A stretch of DNA of 64,000 nucleotides from Kalaharituber pfeilii. Lineage: Eukaryota > Ascomycota > Pezizomycetes > Pezizales > Pezizaceae. Made by a program: the position numbers and the translations under genes. The notes beneath the pieces are model-generated. The model searched no databases. It was not told where the DNA came from and saw nothing but the letters and a program-made list of their open reading frames with translations. Of the stretch, positions 11,109 through 20,256 are shown in pieces. The DNA lies in assembly GCA_015179045.1 (NCBI GenBank), contig WHUZ01000024.1:248001-312000 (forward strand). Reading direction: 5' to 3'. The stretch's first letter is position 1. The number at the start of each line of letters is the position of its first letter.

Positions 11109-11964
11109 CTGTAGTTCACTACTTTCTCGAATACCCCACTTTCCTGGACATATTTACCACTAGAACTGCGTAACTTTCGTACTCAATATCTTAACAACCA
11201 TAATAGCATTTGTCAATGCACTTTATATAGCTATTAGACATAGTGTAATTCTTGCTATCTAGTACTTTTTCTTCATCAAAAATTGTGGTTACAAAGGGAT
11301 TATGGCTTATCGCATTTTTGTTGGAAGGCTTGGCATTTATTTGTATAGGATCTCCATACAGATATCACTACTCCCGAATTCTGCATGCTACACCTGCAAT
11401 CAATTCATAAAAAAAACTTAGACACTCACATTCAATAGCATCACTCAGTCGGAAACTATGAACAACGTAGTTAGGTAATAACTGTAGTGGTTGTGAAATT
11501 ATTCACAATATTCATATTTCCCATAGAAACCATTTGTATGAGAACAACGCCCAAAAGTAGATAGTTGTACACCAACTCTACAATTCAACAAATAAAAGTA
11601 AACTAAATGCAGCACCTTACTATACCTCTTCAGGTGATTCTTGACATATACTATTATAGCTATTGTAACTAGCGTTGAAGAGTAGGACTACATTCGAGTC
11701 TGATGAACATTTTGTATGGAGATCCCATACAAATAAATGCCAAGCCTTCCAACGTAAATGCGACAAGTCATAATCCCTTTGCACCCCCAATTTTTGATGA
11801 AGAAAAGGTGCTAGATAGCAAGAATTACACTTTATCTAATAGCTACACAAAGTGCATTCACAAATGCTGTTGTGGTTGTTGAGATATTGACTGCAAAAGT
11901 TGCACAGTTTTGGTGGTAGATGTGTCCGGGAAAGTGGGGTGTCCGGGAAAGTGGTGAACCACAG
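11109..11964. mobile_element. Foldback element FB-4 (TA-flanked, 856 bp)
   Basis: Ends CTGTAGTTCACTAC...GTGGTGAACCACAG between TA dinucleotides (11107-11108, 11965-11966). Long inverted arms pair about 11130-11370 with about 11710-11950. The right terminus has two tandem 18-bp units (GTGTCCGGGAAAGTGGGG). There is no coding capacity. End sequence and TA flanks place it with the Fot1/pogo-type elements here. Confidence 0.8.
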
Positions 11965-11966
11965 TA

Positions 11967-12200
11967 GTCTTATGTCCAGCCACTACGATACGTACATGAT
12001 TTATGTATTATTATTTTTTTCATGTTGCGATGCTAGGAGTGTCTAGAACTTTTAAGCGCGCTTTTTATTTTAGGTGTCGGTCACGCTAGCAACCACAGAG
12101 TGCAATCATAAACATCTCATTCTGTACTATATTACAACAACCACCTCTCACAACCTGCAAGTATCTGCTTTAGCCCTACTATGCAATAGTCAGTTGACCA
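11967..12200. other. Spacer
   Basis: Nothing recognised. Confidence 0.35.
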
Positions 12201-12203
12201 CAA

Positions 12204-12290
12204 ATGCCTCCTAAGAAAGCTTCCAGTACTCGACATCAACAACAACAGGAGTTTGCGCCCTCAGTGCCCGCCGATCCTAGAGTGCAGGGC

Positions 12291-12292
<2 letters not shown>
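12204..12292 (+). pseudogene. Start of an unidentified protein, interrupted
   Basis: ATG 12204 opens a frame reading MPPKKASSTRHQQQQEFAPS, a basic, Gln-rich start. It runs to 12292, where a T-run and type-1 LINE tail are inserted. Polar sequence (LTEVQTQLYNTRSRS) follows the insertion and may be its continuation. The family is not recognised. Confidence 0.3.
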
Positions 12293-12342
<50 letters not shown>

Positions 12343-12375
12343 TTCATTAATCGCATGCCGCCCTATGGGCTATGG
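12293..12375 (-). mobile_element. Type-1 LINE tail insertion
   Basis: A run of about 48 T, then the reverse complement of the type-1 tail: ATTTCATTAATCGCATGCCG, the loop, and GCTATGGCGAT. It begins (minus strand) at the hairpin base. I could not identify a target duplication. Confidence 0.6.
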
Positions 12376-12502
12376 CGATTAACTGAGGTACAAACTCAAC
12401 TCTATAACACTCGATCCCGGTCAGCCACATTTTCAACACATGAGTTTGTGCTACTGCGTCTACAGCGTAGAGGGTGCAGTGTACTCAATAACTTTCTTTA
12501 GG

Positions 12503-12650
12503 GATGCAGTTAACCCAATAGGTCTCATTGGTAATATAGGTGACCTGCTGCCTCTCATTTATAATGCAGGTAACCTGATAGGTCTTGTTGAGGATGCAGT
12601 TAATATGATAGGTCTTATTAGGGATGCAGTTACTGCATGGTCTCGTTGGG
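12503..12650. repeat. Degenerate minisatellite, GATGCAGTTAA...ATAGGTCT units
   Basis: Four or five imperfect units, each with a GATGCAGTTAA-like half and an ATAGGTCTYRTT-like half. Confidence 0.6.
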
Positions 12651-12839
12651 ACACGTTGACTATGGTACCCACATTGTCAACTCTGCTTACATATTCTCAT
12701 ATGTTCGCAATTCTTCATATAATGAATTATTTATTTATTACTAGCTATTGCGATATATACAGGGATCCTTTCATCATCTCTCTATATCATGCCTCTCCAG
12801 TACTGTTCCACTGTATTCTGATACATTAAGCCCATTTAG

Positions 12840-13260
12840 CCACATCTTGTACCATCATGGCAGACCTGTCATACAGGTCCCCTCGAGCTCATGTTGACAT
12901 ATCTTGTACCATCGAAAGGGCCCTGTGGTACTTGTCAAATTGAGCTCATATTCACATATCTCATAAGGTTGAAAAGGACCTGCCATACTTATAAATTGAG
13001 CTCACATTGCCACATGTTGCACTATCGAAAGGGTGCTACCATACCTGTTAAGTTAATTTTATTTTGCCATATTTCGCGCTATAGAGGGAGGCCTACTATA
13101 CCTGTTAAATTGAACTCATTCTGCCATTCCCGTGCCATTGAAAGGGCCCTGCAATACCTGTCAGATTGAGCTCAATGTAGCGCCATTGAAAGGCCCTCCG
13201 GTCCCTGTAAATTGAACTCATGTTACTATATCTCGCGCCATTGAGGGAGACCTATTAATA
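12840..13260. repeat. Degenerate satellite, about 60-bp unit (minor array)
   Basis: About seven imperfect units containing CTGTCAAATTGAGCTCAT, a CATATCTYGYRCCAT-like stretch and GAAAGGGCC. Same family as the 2.2-kb array at 47.3-49.6 kb. Confidence 0.7.
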
Positions 13261-13508
13261 TGTGTGAGTAACTTGTGTGATGTGTCACCTCGCCTTGAAG
13301 AAGAACCTCCATAGCTCTTTATCAGATTACTTGAGTCAATGAAAATTGACCTGAATTCAATATGCAATTAGGAGCAATTCTAACAAAATCAACATGCAGG
13401 CTGGAACCAGATTGATCAGCAACTTGTCTTATGCCTAGTCTGGTTGTATTATACTACTATGGTAGTCTGGTTGCTATTGTGGGCTGTCCCAGCTGACCCA
13501 TGGGGTTA
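13261..13508. other. Spacer
   Basis: Nothing recognised. Confidence 0.3.
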
Positions 13509-13520
13509 CTACCAGCAGCT

Positions 13521-13785
13521 TTTTTTTTTTTTTTTTTTAATTTCAGTACTCGCATGCCGCCCTGTGGGCTATGGCGAGGTGTATATTTGAGAAGAAAAAA
13601 GAAAAACTAACTGATGCCTAAATACATGTGGGGCCCGCGGATCTCGTGTGTGATGCGGGGGTCAATACGGCCTACTTCCTCCGCCTGTCCGGCTCGTATT
13701 GAGTGGTCCTCAACAGCCTCCCTCCCAACCTGACTCTGTCTATCTCTTTCTCCTCCTCCAAGTACACCACGACCGAGCTTGTCTT
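13521..13785 (-). mobile_element. ORF1-only retroposon fragment, copy 4 (265 bp)
   Basis: A minus-strand insertion between perfect 12-bp repeats CTACCAGCAGCT (13509-13520, 13786-13797). It holds only the last codons of the ORF1-like frame (KTSSVVVYLEEEKEIDRVRL...QYEPDRRRK then stop), a short 3' UTR, the type-1 hairpin and poly(A). Confidence 0.85.
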
Positions 13786-13949
13786 CTACCAGCAGCTGAA
13801 GTCGCCGAAGTGACCTCATGAGCAAGCGACCTAGCAAGTGCCGGAAGTGACCTAAAGAGTAGATAATCTGGCTTAGAAGCCCCTTTTGCAATAGCAGAAA
13901 CTTGATCTCAATTTCGTAATATACTAACAAGATAATGCCCAATCAAGTT

Positions 13950-14420
13950 AATTGACAATCTTCATGCCATTGGGCATATTCGGCATCAAGCATGTTGACC
14001 GCCGGCATGAGATATTGGAAATATTGAGCATATTGGTCACATGCATGAGATATTGGAATTGTAGAACACATTGAGCATATTGAGCACGTTGAGCGCATAC
14101 ATGAGATATGGGGCATATTGTACATATTCAGTATGTCAAACAGGCTCAATGCTCGTATGAGATATTGAACATATTGAGTATATTAAGTGCACGCGGACAT
14201 ATTGAGCATATTGAGCATGTTGAACATGTTGAACATGTTGAGGACATTGAGTGCGCACATGAGATGTAGGACATATTGGCATATTGAGTGCGCACATATT
14301 GTCTCATATACAATGTGTCCAAAATGTCCTCCATTTCATGTGCGCTCAACATACTCAACATGCTCAATATGCTGGAAATACTCAATATGTCCCACATCTC
14401 ATATGCGCGCTCAACATAAT
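13950..14420. repeat. ATTGAGCAT minisatellite with inverted blocks
   Basis: Dense 9-bp and multiple-of-9-bp repeats (ATTGAGCAT/GTTGAACAT), followed in opposite orientation by CTCAACATACTCAACATGCT. The block CACATGAGATGTAGGACATA recurs inverted near 14389-14405 and again beyond Harbinger-1 at 20100-20200. The array is therefore the locus into which Harbinger-1 inserted. Confidence 0.7.
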
Positions 14421-14428
14421 TAATATAC

Positions 14429-14429
<1 letters not shown>

Positions 14430-14460
<31 letters not shown>

Positions 14461-14498
14461 ATAACCCCGCTTGCAGCGCCAAGCCATGGCAGGGATAC
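14430..14498 (-). mobile_element. Micro-retroposon, type-2 tail (69 bp)
   Basis: TTAATATACT is repeated at 14420-14429 and 14499-14508. The minus strand reads CCCTGCCATGGCTTGGCGCT...GCGGGGTTATGTGATTT then poly(A). It starts exactly at the hairpin. Confidence 0.8.
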
Positions 14499-14700
14499 TT
14501 AATATACTCAATATACTCAATGGAGGACTTCCCGTAGGTCTATTCGCGCCGAATAGAAGGGTTCTATTCGAAAAATGGCCATTTCTATTTCAACGGAATA
14601 GGGCCCCCCCCCCCTATTCGCCCCTTTCTATTCGAGCCAAATAGACTATTTCTATTCGACTTAGAAATTTTTCAACCTCTGCGCCTACCTTTTCACCCTT

Positions 14701-14806
14701 CGCCCACACCTTTTCTTCGCCCACCTTTTCTTCGCCCACCTTTTCTTCGCCCACCTTTTCTTCGCCCACCTTTTCTTCGCCCACCTTTTCTTCGCCCACC
14801 TTCTCA
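14701..14806. repeat. 15-bp tandem repeat upstream of Harbinger-1 transposase
   Basis: About seven units of CTTCGCCCACCTTTT immediately before the transposase start, inside the element. Confidence 0.9.
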
Positions 14807-14830
14807 CACACGCTCACGTGTTTTCATACC

Positions 14831-16134
14831 ATGGATTCGTCAGCTGCTTTAATGCTCTATGAACAAGAACGGAATAGATATATCACTGCCCTTGTCCTTA
14901 TCTGGCTTTATGCTGACTATCGTGAACGATTGCGAAGGCGTCGATTGCGCTTTTATCTTACGCGACCAGATCTCCCACAACCGCGAGGTGGAACAGCTTG
15001 GGATAGTCTCTATAACAATGCTAATGATAGAGCCTTTATTACAACAATGGGTTTCGACTGCAGCTCTTTCGCGTTTTTATTGGGTCCCTTTGAAAGACTA
15101 TGGAATACAACACCAATTCCAAGGAATGATGTAAATCCGGAGGGTACTTTAACTGAAGGTCATATTGGGCGGAGATCATTGAGTGCAGCAGGAGCTTTAG
15201 GACTGGTTCTTCATCATCTTAATTCAACAATGGCAGATTATACACTTCAGCAGATCTTTGGAGTAACTCCTGCTGTCTGCTCTCGATATCGATTGTTTGG
15301 CATGCGTCTACTCTTATATTGTTTGCAGCAAATACCTGAAGCTCGAGTTAAATGGCCTAAGGAGAGTGAACTATTTCAGTTTAGTAGGTATGTATCTTTA
15401 TAACAGGAGAAAAGTGGAGCATAGCTCACAAATTTACAGGCTTATTCGAGAGCGTCATCCATTGGTAAAGTCCGGATTTGGCTTTGTTGATGGTCTTCAT
15501 CTTCCAATTGCTAGATCTCAAGATCTTGACGTTGAAAATGCATTCTACAATGGCTGGTGTAGTAGCCACTATACCTCCAATCTCTTTGTTTTTGCTCCTG
15601 ATGGCACAATTATTCATGCGATTATTAATGCTCCAGGTAGCTGGCATGACTCTAATGTTGCTCGACATCTTTACACCAAGTTGATTGAGTCAACTCCAGA
15701 ACCATACTACCTTATTGCCGATACTGCTTTTACAACAGCACATCCACAACTGCAGTCAAAGATTCTACTCCCCCTAAGGCAAACTATACTGGATATGCCA
15801 ATAATCCTCATGAAGCTCAATATCAGGCGGAGTTTTTATAAGCAGTTAGTATCAGCACGTCAAGCTGCAGAATGGGGGATGCAAAGCCTACAAGGCTCTT
15901 TTGGAAGATTGAAGCTACCAATGCCTGCTGATGATGCTGCTTACCGTTATCTTTACTTGAGCTATGCTGCCGACTGCATAATATACGAGCACGTATAGTT
16001 GGAGTTAATCAAATACGCACTGTGTATGAGCGTGTTTGGAATGAAGGGGGGTTTTATTCTAACTTTCAGGAGTATTTGTTTGGAGATATCAAAAAGAATG
16101 ACCGAATCCGGAGGTTCTATAATTTTGTTGCGTA
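14831..16134 (+). pseudogene. PIF/Harbinger (HARBI1-type) transposase, one intron, indels
   Basis: ATG 14831 (MDSSAALMLYEQERN). Exon 1 ends at 15387. A 52-nt intron (15388-15439; GTATGT donor, CTCAC branch site, TTTACAG acceptor) joins FS to RLIRERHP in frame. DDE_Tnp_4 motifs follow: FGFVDGLHLP (first Asp), GSWHDSNVA, YYLIADTAF (second Asp) and SARQAAEWGMQSLQGSFGRLK (catalytic Glu). Between about 15768 and 15832 the family-like sequence (KANYTGYANNPHEAQYQAEF) is in another frame, so two offsetting indels keep the frame open but scramble about 20 residues. A further indel near 15970 moves the C-terminus (LHNIRARIVGVNQIRTVYERV, to 16134) out of frame. Probably inactive. Confidence 0.85.
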
Positions 16135-16146
16135 ATGTAATGGAGG

Positions 16147-16232
16147 AGGAACGGGGGCACGGGGGCACGGGGGCACGAGGGAGGCACGCGAAGGCATATA
16201 TGGGCACGGAGGCACGAGGAGGCATATATAGG
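16147..16232. repeat. GGGGCACG-type microsatellite
   Basis: GGGGCAC repeated three times, then variants GAGGCAC/GGGCAC with interspersed CATATA, just after the Harbinger-1 transposase. Confidence 0.75.
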
Positions 16233-16346
16233 GCATGGTGTGGTAGATATATCACGGTTCGGTAGTAGTAGTATCTTAGAAAAAATCAAAACAAGTTACC
16301 CCGGTTCCAGCTCCCAATTGCTCATCATTAGAATTTCTAACTCCTA

Positions 16347-17578
16347 ATGCACGCTACCGGGATATTGCGCACTACCGGGATATTGCGCACTTCCGGATAC
16401 CACAACAAAAAGTTACCATGAGTGCAAATGGCCCTCAAGTGGGCTCAAAATTGAAGCCAGAGCATGGGAGAGTATGTTAAATTATCCTTTATATATTTCC
16501 TAGGCTTATTTGTAGCACGTAAGTGATGACTTATTTGGTACATACAAAATCCTATGCTGGACATGTTTCAAGCTGTCATGTGTTAATGATTCTATCCTGA
16601 GATCTTATTGACCTCACTGTATACTCTGCTGCCTATTCCCATGAAGTATAAGATGTTTGGTGGTGCTCAGGCTATTCTGTAAAGAATTGCACTGTCATAT
16701 TAAAACATACATCTTTACTTATACATATGTACAACAATTCTGAGCTACTATACAGTATAAAAGCATTGTATGGAGAATCTCTGAGGCTATAAAATAGAAA
16801 TACATATATAATAAGGTACTTGCTAAACTGCTGGCAGTACCAGCTAATGGATTTAGATGTTATATAGCCACTTAAGTAGAGAGGTATGCAGGATATAGTG
16901 AGAGAGCATAATAATATATATATACATTAGATATAAATGATAATAGGTGATGAGATAAGTAATAGCAGTAACAGGCACCATAGTTGCAAATTCCACAGAG
17001 CTACATAGAGAGCTGGTAAGTATTCTTGGAATGCTTTATGCATGAAATTTACGTGATAGTACCTAATGGCTCAAATCCATCAGCTAGTACTGCAAGCAGT
17101 TCAGCAAGTACCTTATTATATATGTTTCTATTTTATAGCCTCAGAGATTCTCTATACAATGCTTTTATGCTGTATAGTAGCTCAGAATTGCTGTACATAT
17201 GCATAAGCAAAGACGTATGCTTCAATATGACAGTGCAATTCTTTACAGAATAGCCTGAGCATCACCAAACATCCTATACTTCATGGAAATAGGCAGCAGA
17301 GTATATATTGAGGTCAATAAGGTCCCAGGATAGAATCATTAACACATGACAGCTTGAAACATGTCCAGCATAGGATTTTGTATGTACCAAATAAGTCATC
17401 ACTTACGTGCTACAAATAAGCCTAGGAAATATATAAAGGATAATTTAACATACTCTCCCATGCTCTGGCTTCAATTTGAGCCCACTTGAGGGCCATTTGC
17501 ACTCATAGTAATTTTTTGTTGTGGTATCCGGAAAGTGCGCAATATCCCGGTAGTGCGCAATATCCCGGTAGTGTGCGT
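16347..17578. mobile_element. Foldback element FB-5 inside Harbinger-1
   Basis: TA-flanked (16345-16346, 17579-17580). Inverted arms of roughly 480 bp pair 16347-16830 with about 17095-17578. The tips contain tandem 18-bp units, GATATTGCGCACTACCGG, twice on each side. The interior is AT-rich and noncoding. A looser inverted repeat (CCGGTTCCAGC at 16300 and GCTGGAACCGG at 17626) surrounds it, suggesting a further nested structure. Confidence 0.8.
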
Positions 17579-17686
17579 TAAGGGAGAGGAAATTACAGTA
17601 AATTCTAACTCACAAGAGATCATTGCTGGAACCGGAGCATTACAGTCCATCTCATAGAGATGCCGGACAACCCTCTTCCACCGGTC

Positions 17687-17778
17687 GGAATTGAACCGGG
17701 GCCCTCAATTCTACACCTCTCGGTGGCTGCTCTTGGTTACCTCCATTGCTGGAGACCACAGCTTACCACCTCAGCTAA
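17687..17778 (-). other. tRNA-like Pol III promoter boxes (SINE head or tRNA pseudogene)
   Basis: On the minus strand TAGCTGAGGTGG (A-box type, 17767-17778) precedes GGTTCAATTCC (B-box type, 17687-17697). The D-arm can form, but I could not draw a convincing T-stem or acceptor stem. It is therefore a decayed tRNA or SINE head rather than a tRNA gene. Confidence 0.35.
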
Positions 17779-17828
17779 GGCGCAGGTCAGTTCGAAGGAG
17801 CTAAAAAAAAAAGGGGGGCTTGAACTAG

Positions 17829-17894
17829 TATGCGAGCGCAATATGCGAGCGCAATATGCGAGCGCGGTATGCGAGCGCGGTATGCGAGCGCGGG
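17829..17894. repeat. 12-bp tandem repeat ATGCGAGCGCRR
   Basis: Five units, the first with AA and later with GG. Confidence 0.85.
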
Positions 17895-18303
17895 TGACGC
17901 GGGCGGTTCAGACGGTTCGGTACTCCCCCGACCATGTTAATTGTGACACTTAATTTGATTGAATTATGGTGTATATAAAGCATAAACTCAGAGATGAACA
18001 GATATACAGTGAGGATATAATATTAATAAAGAGATAAGGAGACAAAGAGATATATAAGAGACTAAGAGATATATGCAAGGCTAATAGATATATAAAGGCT
18101 AAGAGATAAATATAAAGAAAAATAATACTGTCACACCCTCAACCAATATGCCTCCTCCACCGTACCCTCTGTCCCATCCTATCCTGCTGTACCTTTTCTG
18201 CCCTCACCTCAATGCCCCCACCTCCATACTTTCACCTCATTACAGGAATGTGATAAATATATATAAAAAAAAAGGAAACTCACAAAGATCAATAAACTAA
18301 TTT

Positions 18304-19712
18304 CTACTGCAATGAAGAAAAGGAGTGCTCAATCCCATATTGTGTAGAACCAGAAGAAGGAGGTGGAGGAGGAGGAGGATGTGAACCTGTAGAAGGATGA
18401 TGTAAAACCGGAGGTAGAGGAGGATGCAGTCCTGAAGGAGGATATAGACCTGAAGGTAGCCTGCTATTAGTATTACCTTGAAGGAGCTTACATATTTGAT
18501 GCTCCATTTCCAACTTTCGATGCTCTGCAAGAAGCTTATCATATCGCTCTTCCAGACGTGCATTACGTGCCCTTTCCTCCTGCAACTGACTCTGTACCAC
18601 TTGCATCATTCCAAACTTCTCCAAAGTATCATTTGGCTCTAGAGCTGTGGACAGACGAGCCATAATCTGATCACGCTCAATGGCTTGCCTCTGAATGACT
18701 TGACGAGGAGTCCGAAAGCGGTCAACTGTAGGAGTTGGAGCTGGAGATGGGGCTGAAGTTCCAGTAGTCTTTTTAGATACCTTCGTAGATGGCTCAAATT
18801 TTACTGAGAGGGAGGAAGGCTTTGTACTGGTAGGAGATTTAGCCTTTTTCTTCATAGTGCTAGCAATTCCAGGCTCCGAAATACTAGATGAGGAGCCAGA
18901 TCTTTTCAGAATCCCTGAATAGTTTGCGGAGCTGGAGGAGGTGACGAAGAACGAGGAGGAGGTGATGGAGGACGAGGAGGAGCTGACGGAGGACGAGGGG
19001 GAGGTGACGGAGGAGGGGGAGGTGACGGAGGAGGGGGAGGCGCAGAATATGGTGCGGGTGATGGTGACGGTGCCGCATATGGTGTAGATGGTGGTGGTGG
19101 TGGTGGTGGTGGTGGTGGTGGTGGTGGTGGTGGTGGTGGTGGTGGTGGTAAGAATGAGTGCAGCTGTAGCTGTACTCCGATTTTCTCTGCATCAGACTCA
19201 TCTTCGAACTCATCTACTTCGGTAGTGCTTCCACGATCTAATTCCTCTTTAGATGTGGATTCCTCCTCACTCTCTTCTTCACTAGAACCCTCCGAACCTT
19301 CTTCTTCTGCTTTGGAGTCACTCAGTACCCCCATACTGAGCTTGTCTTCAATCTGCTTTTCAATATCCAAAGCAATCTTGATATTCTCGGGTATATTTGG
19401 GTTCCCTGTAGGTTTTCTTGCTTTAATAAGGGATGTATATATTCCTTTTAGGAATTTTGCATCCCTAGACTTGCGCTTTTCAACCGTTGCAAGATCATTA
19501 TATACAGTCTCAACCTACAGTTGCTTCGAGTTAGTATGATCTAACTATCTATATTTCAATACTGTTACCTTCTCCCACATATCACTTCCATATGGAAGTA
19601 TTTCCCCCATTATATGCAGTAGACGCCGCTCGTCGCTTTCTGTAAATTTCTGTGCACCTTTGGGTTTACCACCGCGACGATTGCTAGGTGGCTCTATTAA
19701 TGGAGAGGCCAT
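18304..19712 (-). pseudogene. Harbinger-1 Myb/SANT-like partner protein
   Basis: Start ATG 19712; exon 1 (19712-19569) encodes MASPLIEPPSNRRGG...FTESDERRLLHIMGEILPYGSDMWEK. A 54-nt intron (19568-19515; GTAACA donor, CTAAC branch site, CTGTAG acceptor) joins it in phase 0 to VETVYNDLATVEKRKSRDAK, completing a SANT/trihelix-like module. An acidic Ser/Glu stretch and a run of about 22 Pro encoded by a (CCA)n tract follow. The Pro-rich frame ends at 18906. The C-terminal frame (ANYSGILKRSGSSS..., MKKKAKSPTS, then a Glu/Arg/Leu coiled coil QSQLQEERARNARLEERYDK) continues in another frame to 18304. A one-base indel in the Pro-rich repeat, or an unseen intron, separates them. Harbinger transposition usually needs such a DNA-binding partner. 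Confidence 0.7.
19088..19149. repeat. (GGT)n trinucleotide repeat in coding sequence
   Basis: About 20 GGT units, read on the minus strand as a polyproline run in the Myb-like protein. Confidence 0.95.
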
Positions 19713-20096
19713 GCGTTTTTTTTTGTCTCATTGGAGGAGAAAGAAGACGTGATAGAGGAGGTGTAATAGAGGGGATATGGTGGAGAAGGTGTGATGGAGG
19801 AGGTGTGATGGAGGAGGCGTGATGGAGGAGGGGTGATGATGGATGAGAGATGCGAGGTGGAGAGCTTTCTCAAGAGGTACCTGACACCCCTTTTCTCCAC
19901 CAAAAAAAGGGGTTCAACCAATTTGGAAAGCGATGTCTTATTTCTATTCAAAGACAACAGAAGGTTACGGGAAGGCGATGCTTCTATTCCGTGTTCTATT
20001 GCGTTAGAAACAGCAAAATCGACGGGAAGGCGATGTTGCTATTTGCGAATAGAACCGTTTTCTATTAGGCGCGAATAGACCTACGGGAAGTCCTCC

Positions 20097-20200
20097 AATA
20101 TGTCCTACATCTTATATGCGCGCTCAATATACTCAACATGCTCGATATATCCAATATATATATATATATATATGTCCTATATCTCATGTGCGCATGGGTT
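20097..20200. repeat. Right flank of the Harbinger-1 host minisatellite
   Basis: ATATGTCCTACATCTTATAT, CTCAATATACTCAACATGCT and a (TA)n run match the motifs at 13.95-14.42 kb. Confidence 0.65.
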
Positions 20201-20256
20201 ACACAATGATATTTGCTGCATTTAGCCCGTGGATGGGAAGTAGTTAAGAACAGATA

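Larger units (their letters stand above)
14522..20096 (+). mobile_element. PIF/Harbinger element 1 (5.6 kb, two genes)
   Basis: Termini GGAGGACTTCCCGTAGGTCT and its reverse complement form an inverted repeat of roughly 50 bp, flanked by the 3-bp duplication AAT (14519-14521, 20097-20099). It carries a HARBI1-type transposase (plus) and a Myb/SANT-like partner gene (minus). This two-gene layout is characteristic of PIF/Harbinger elements. Subterminal copies of TCTATTCG occur in both orientations. A foldback element (FB-5) and a tRNA-like segment lie between the genes and enlarge it. Confidence 0.88.

Noticed and set aside
12253..12501. Frame containing poly-Phe
   Set aside because: Read through the T-run of a retroposon tail; not a gene.
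14614..14817. Repeat-peptide gene (GEEKV units) on the minus strand
   Set aside because: By-product of the 15-bp tandem repeat upstream of the Harbinger transposase.
15387..15440. Frameshift or stop in the Harbinger-1 transposase at RYVSL
   Set aside because: A canonical 52-nt intron with branch site restores the frame exactly.
18884..19213. Poly-His frame on the minus strand
   Set aside because: Off-frame reading of the (GGT)n tract; the polyproline frame connects to the Myb-like exons.
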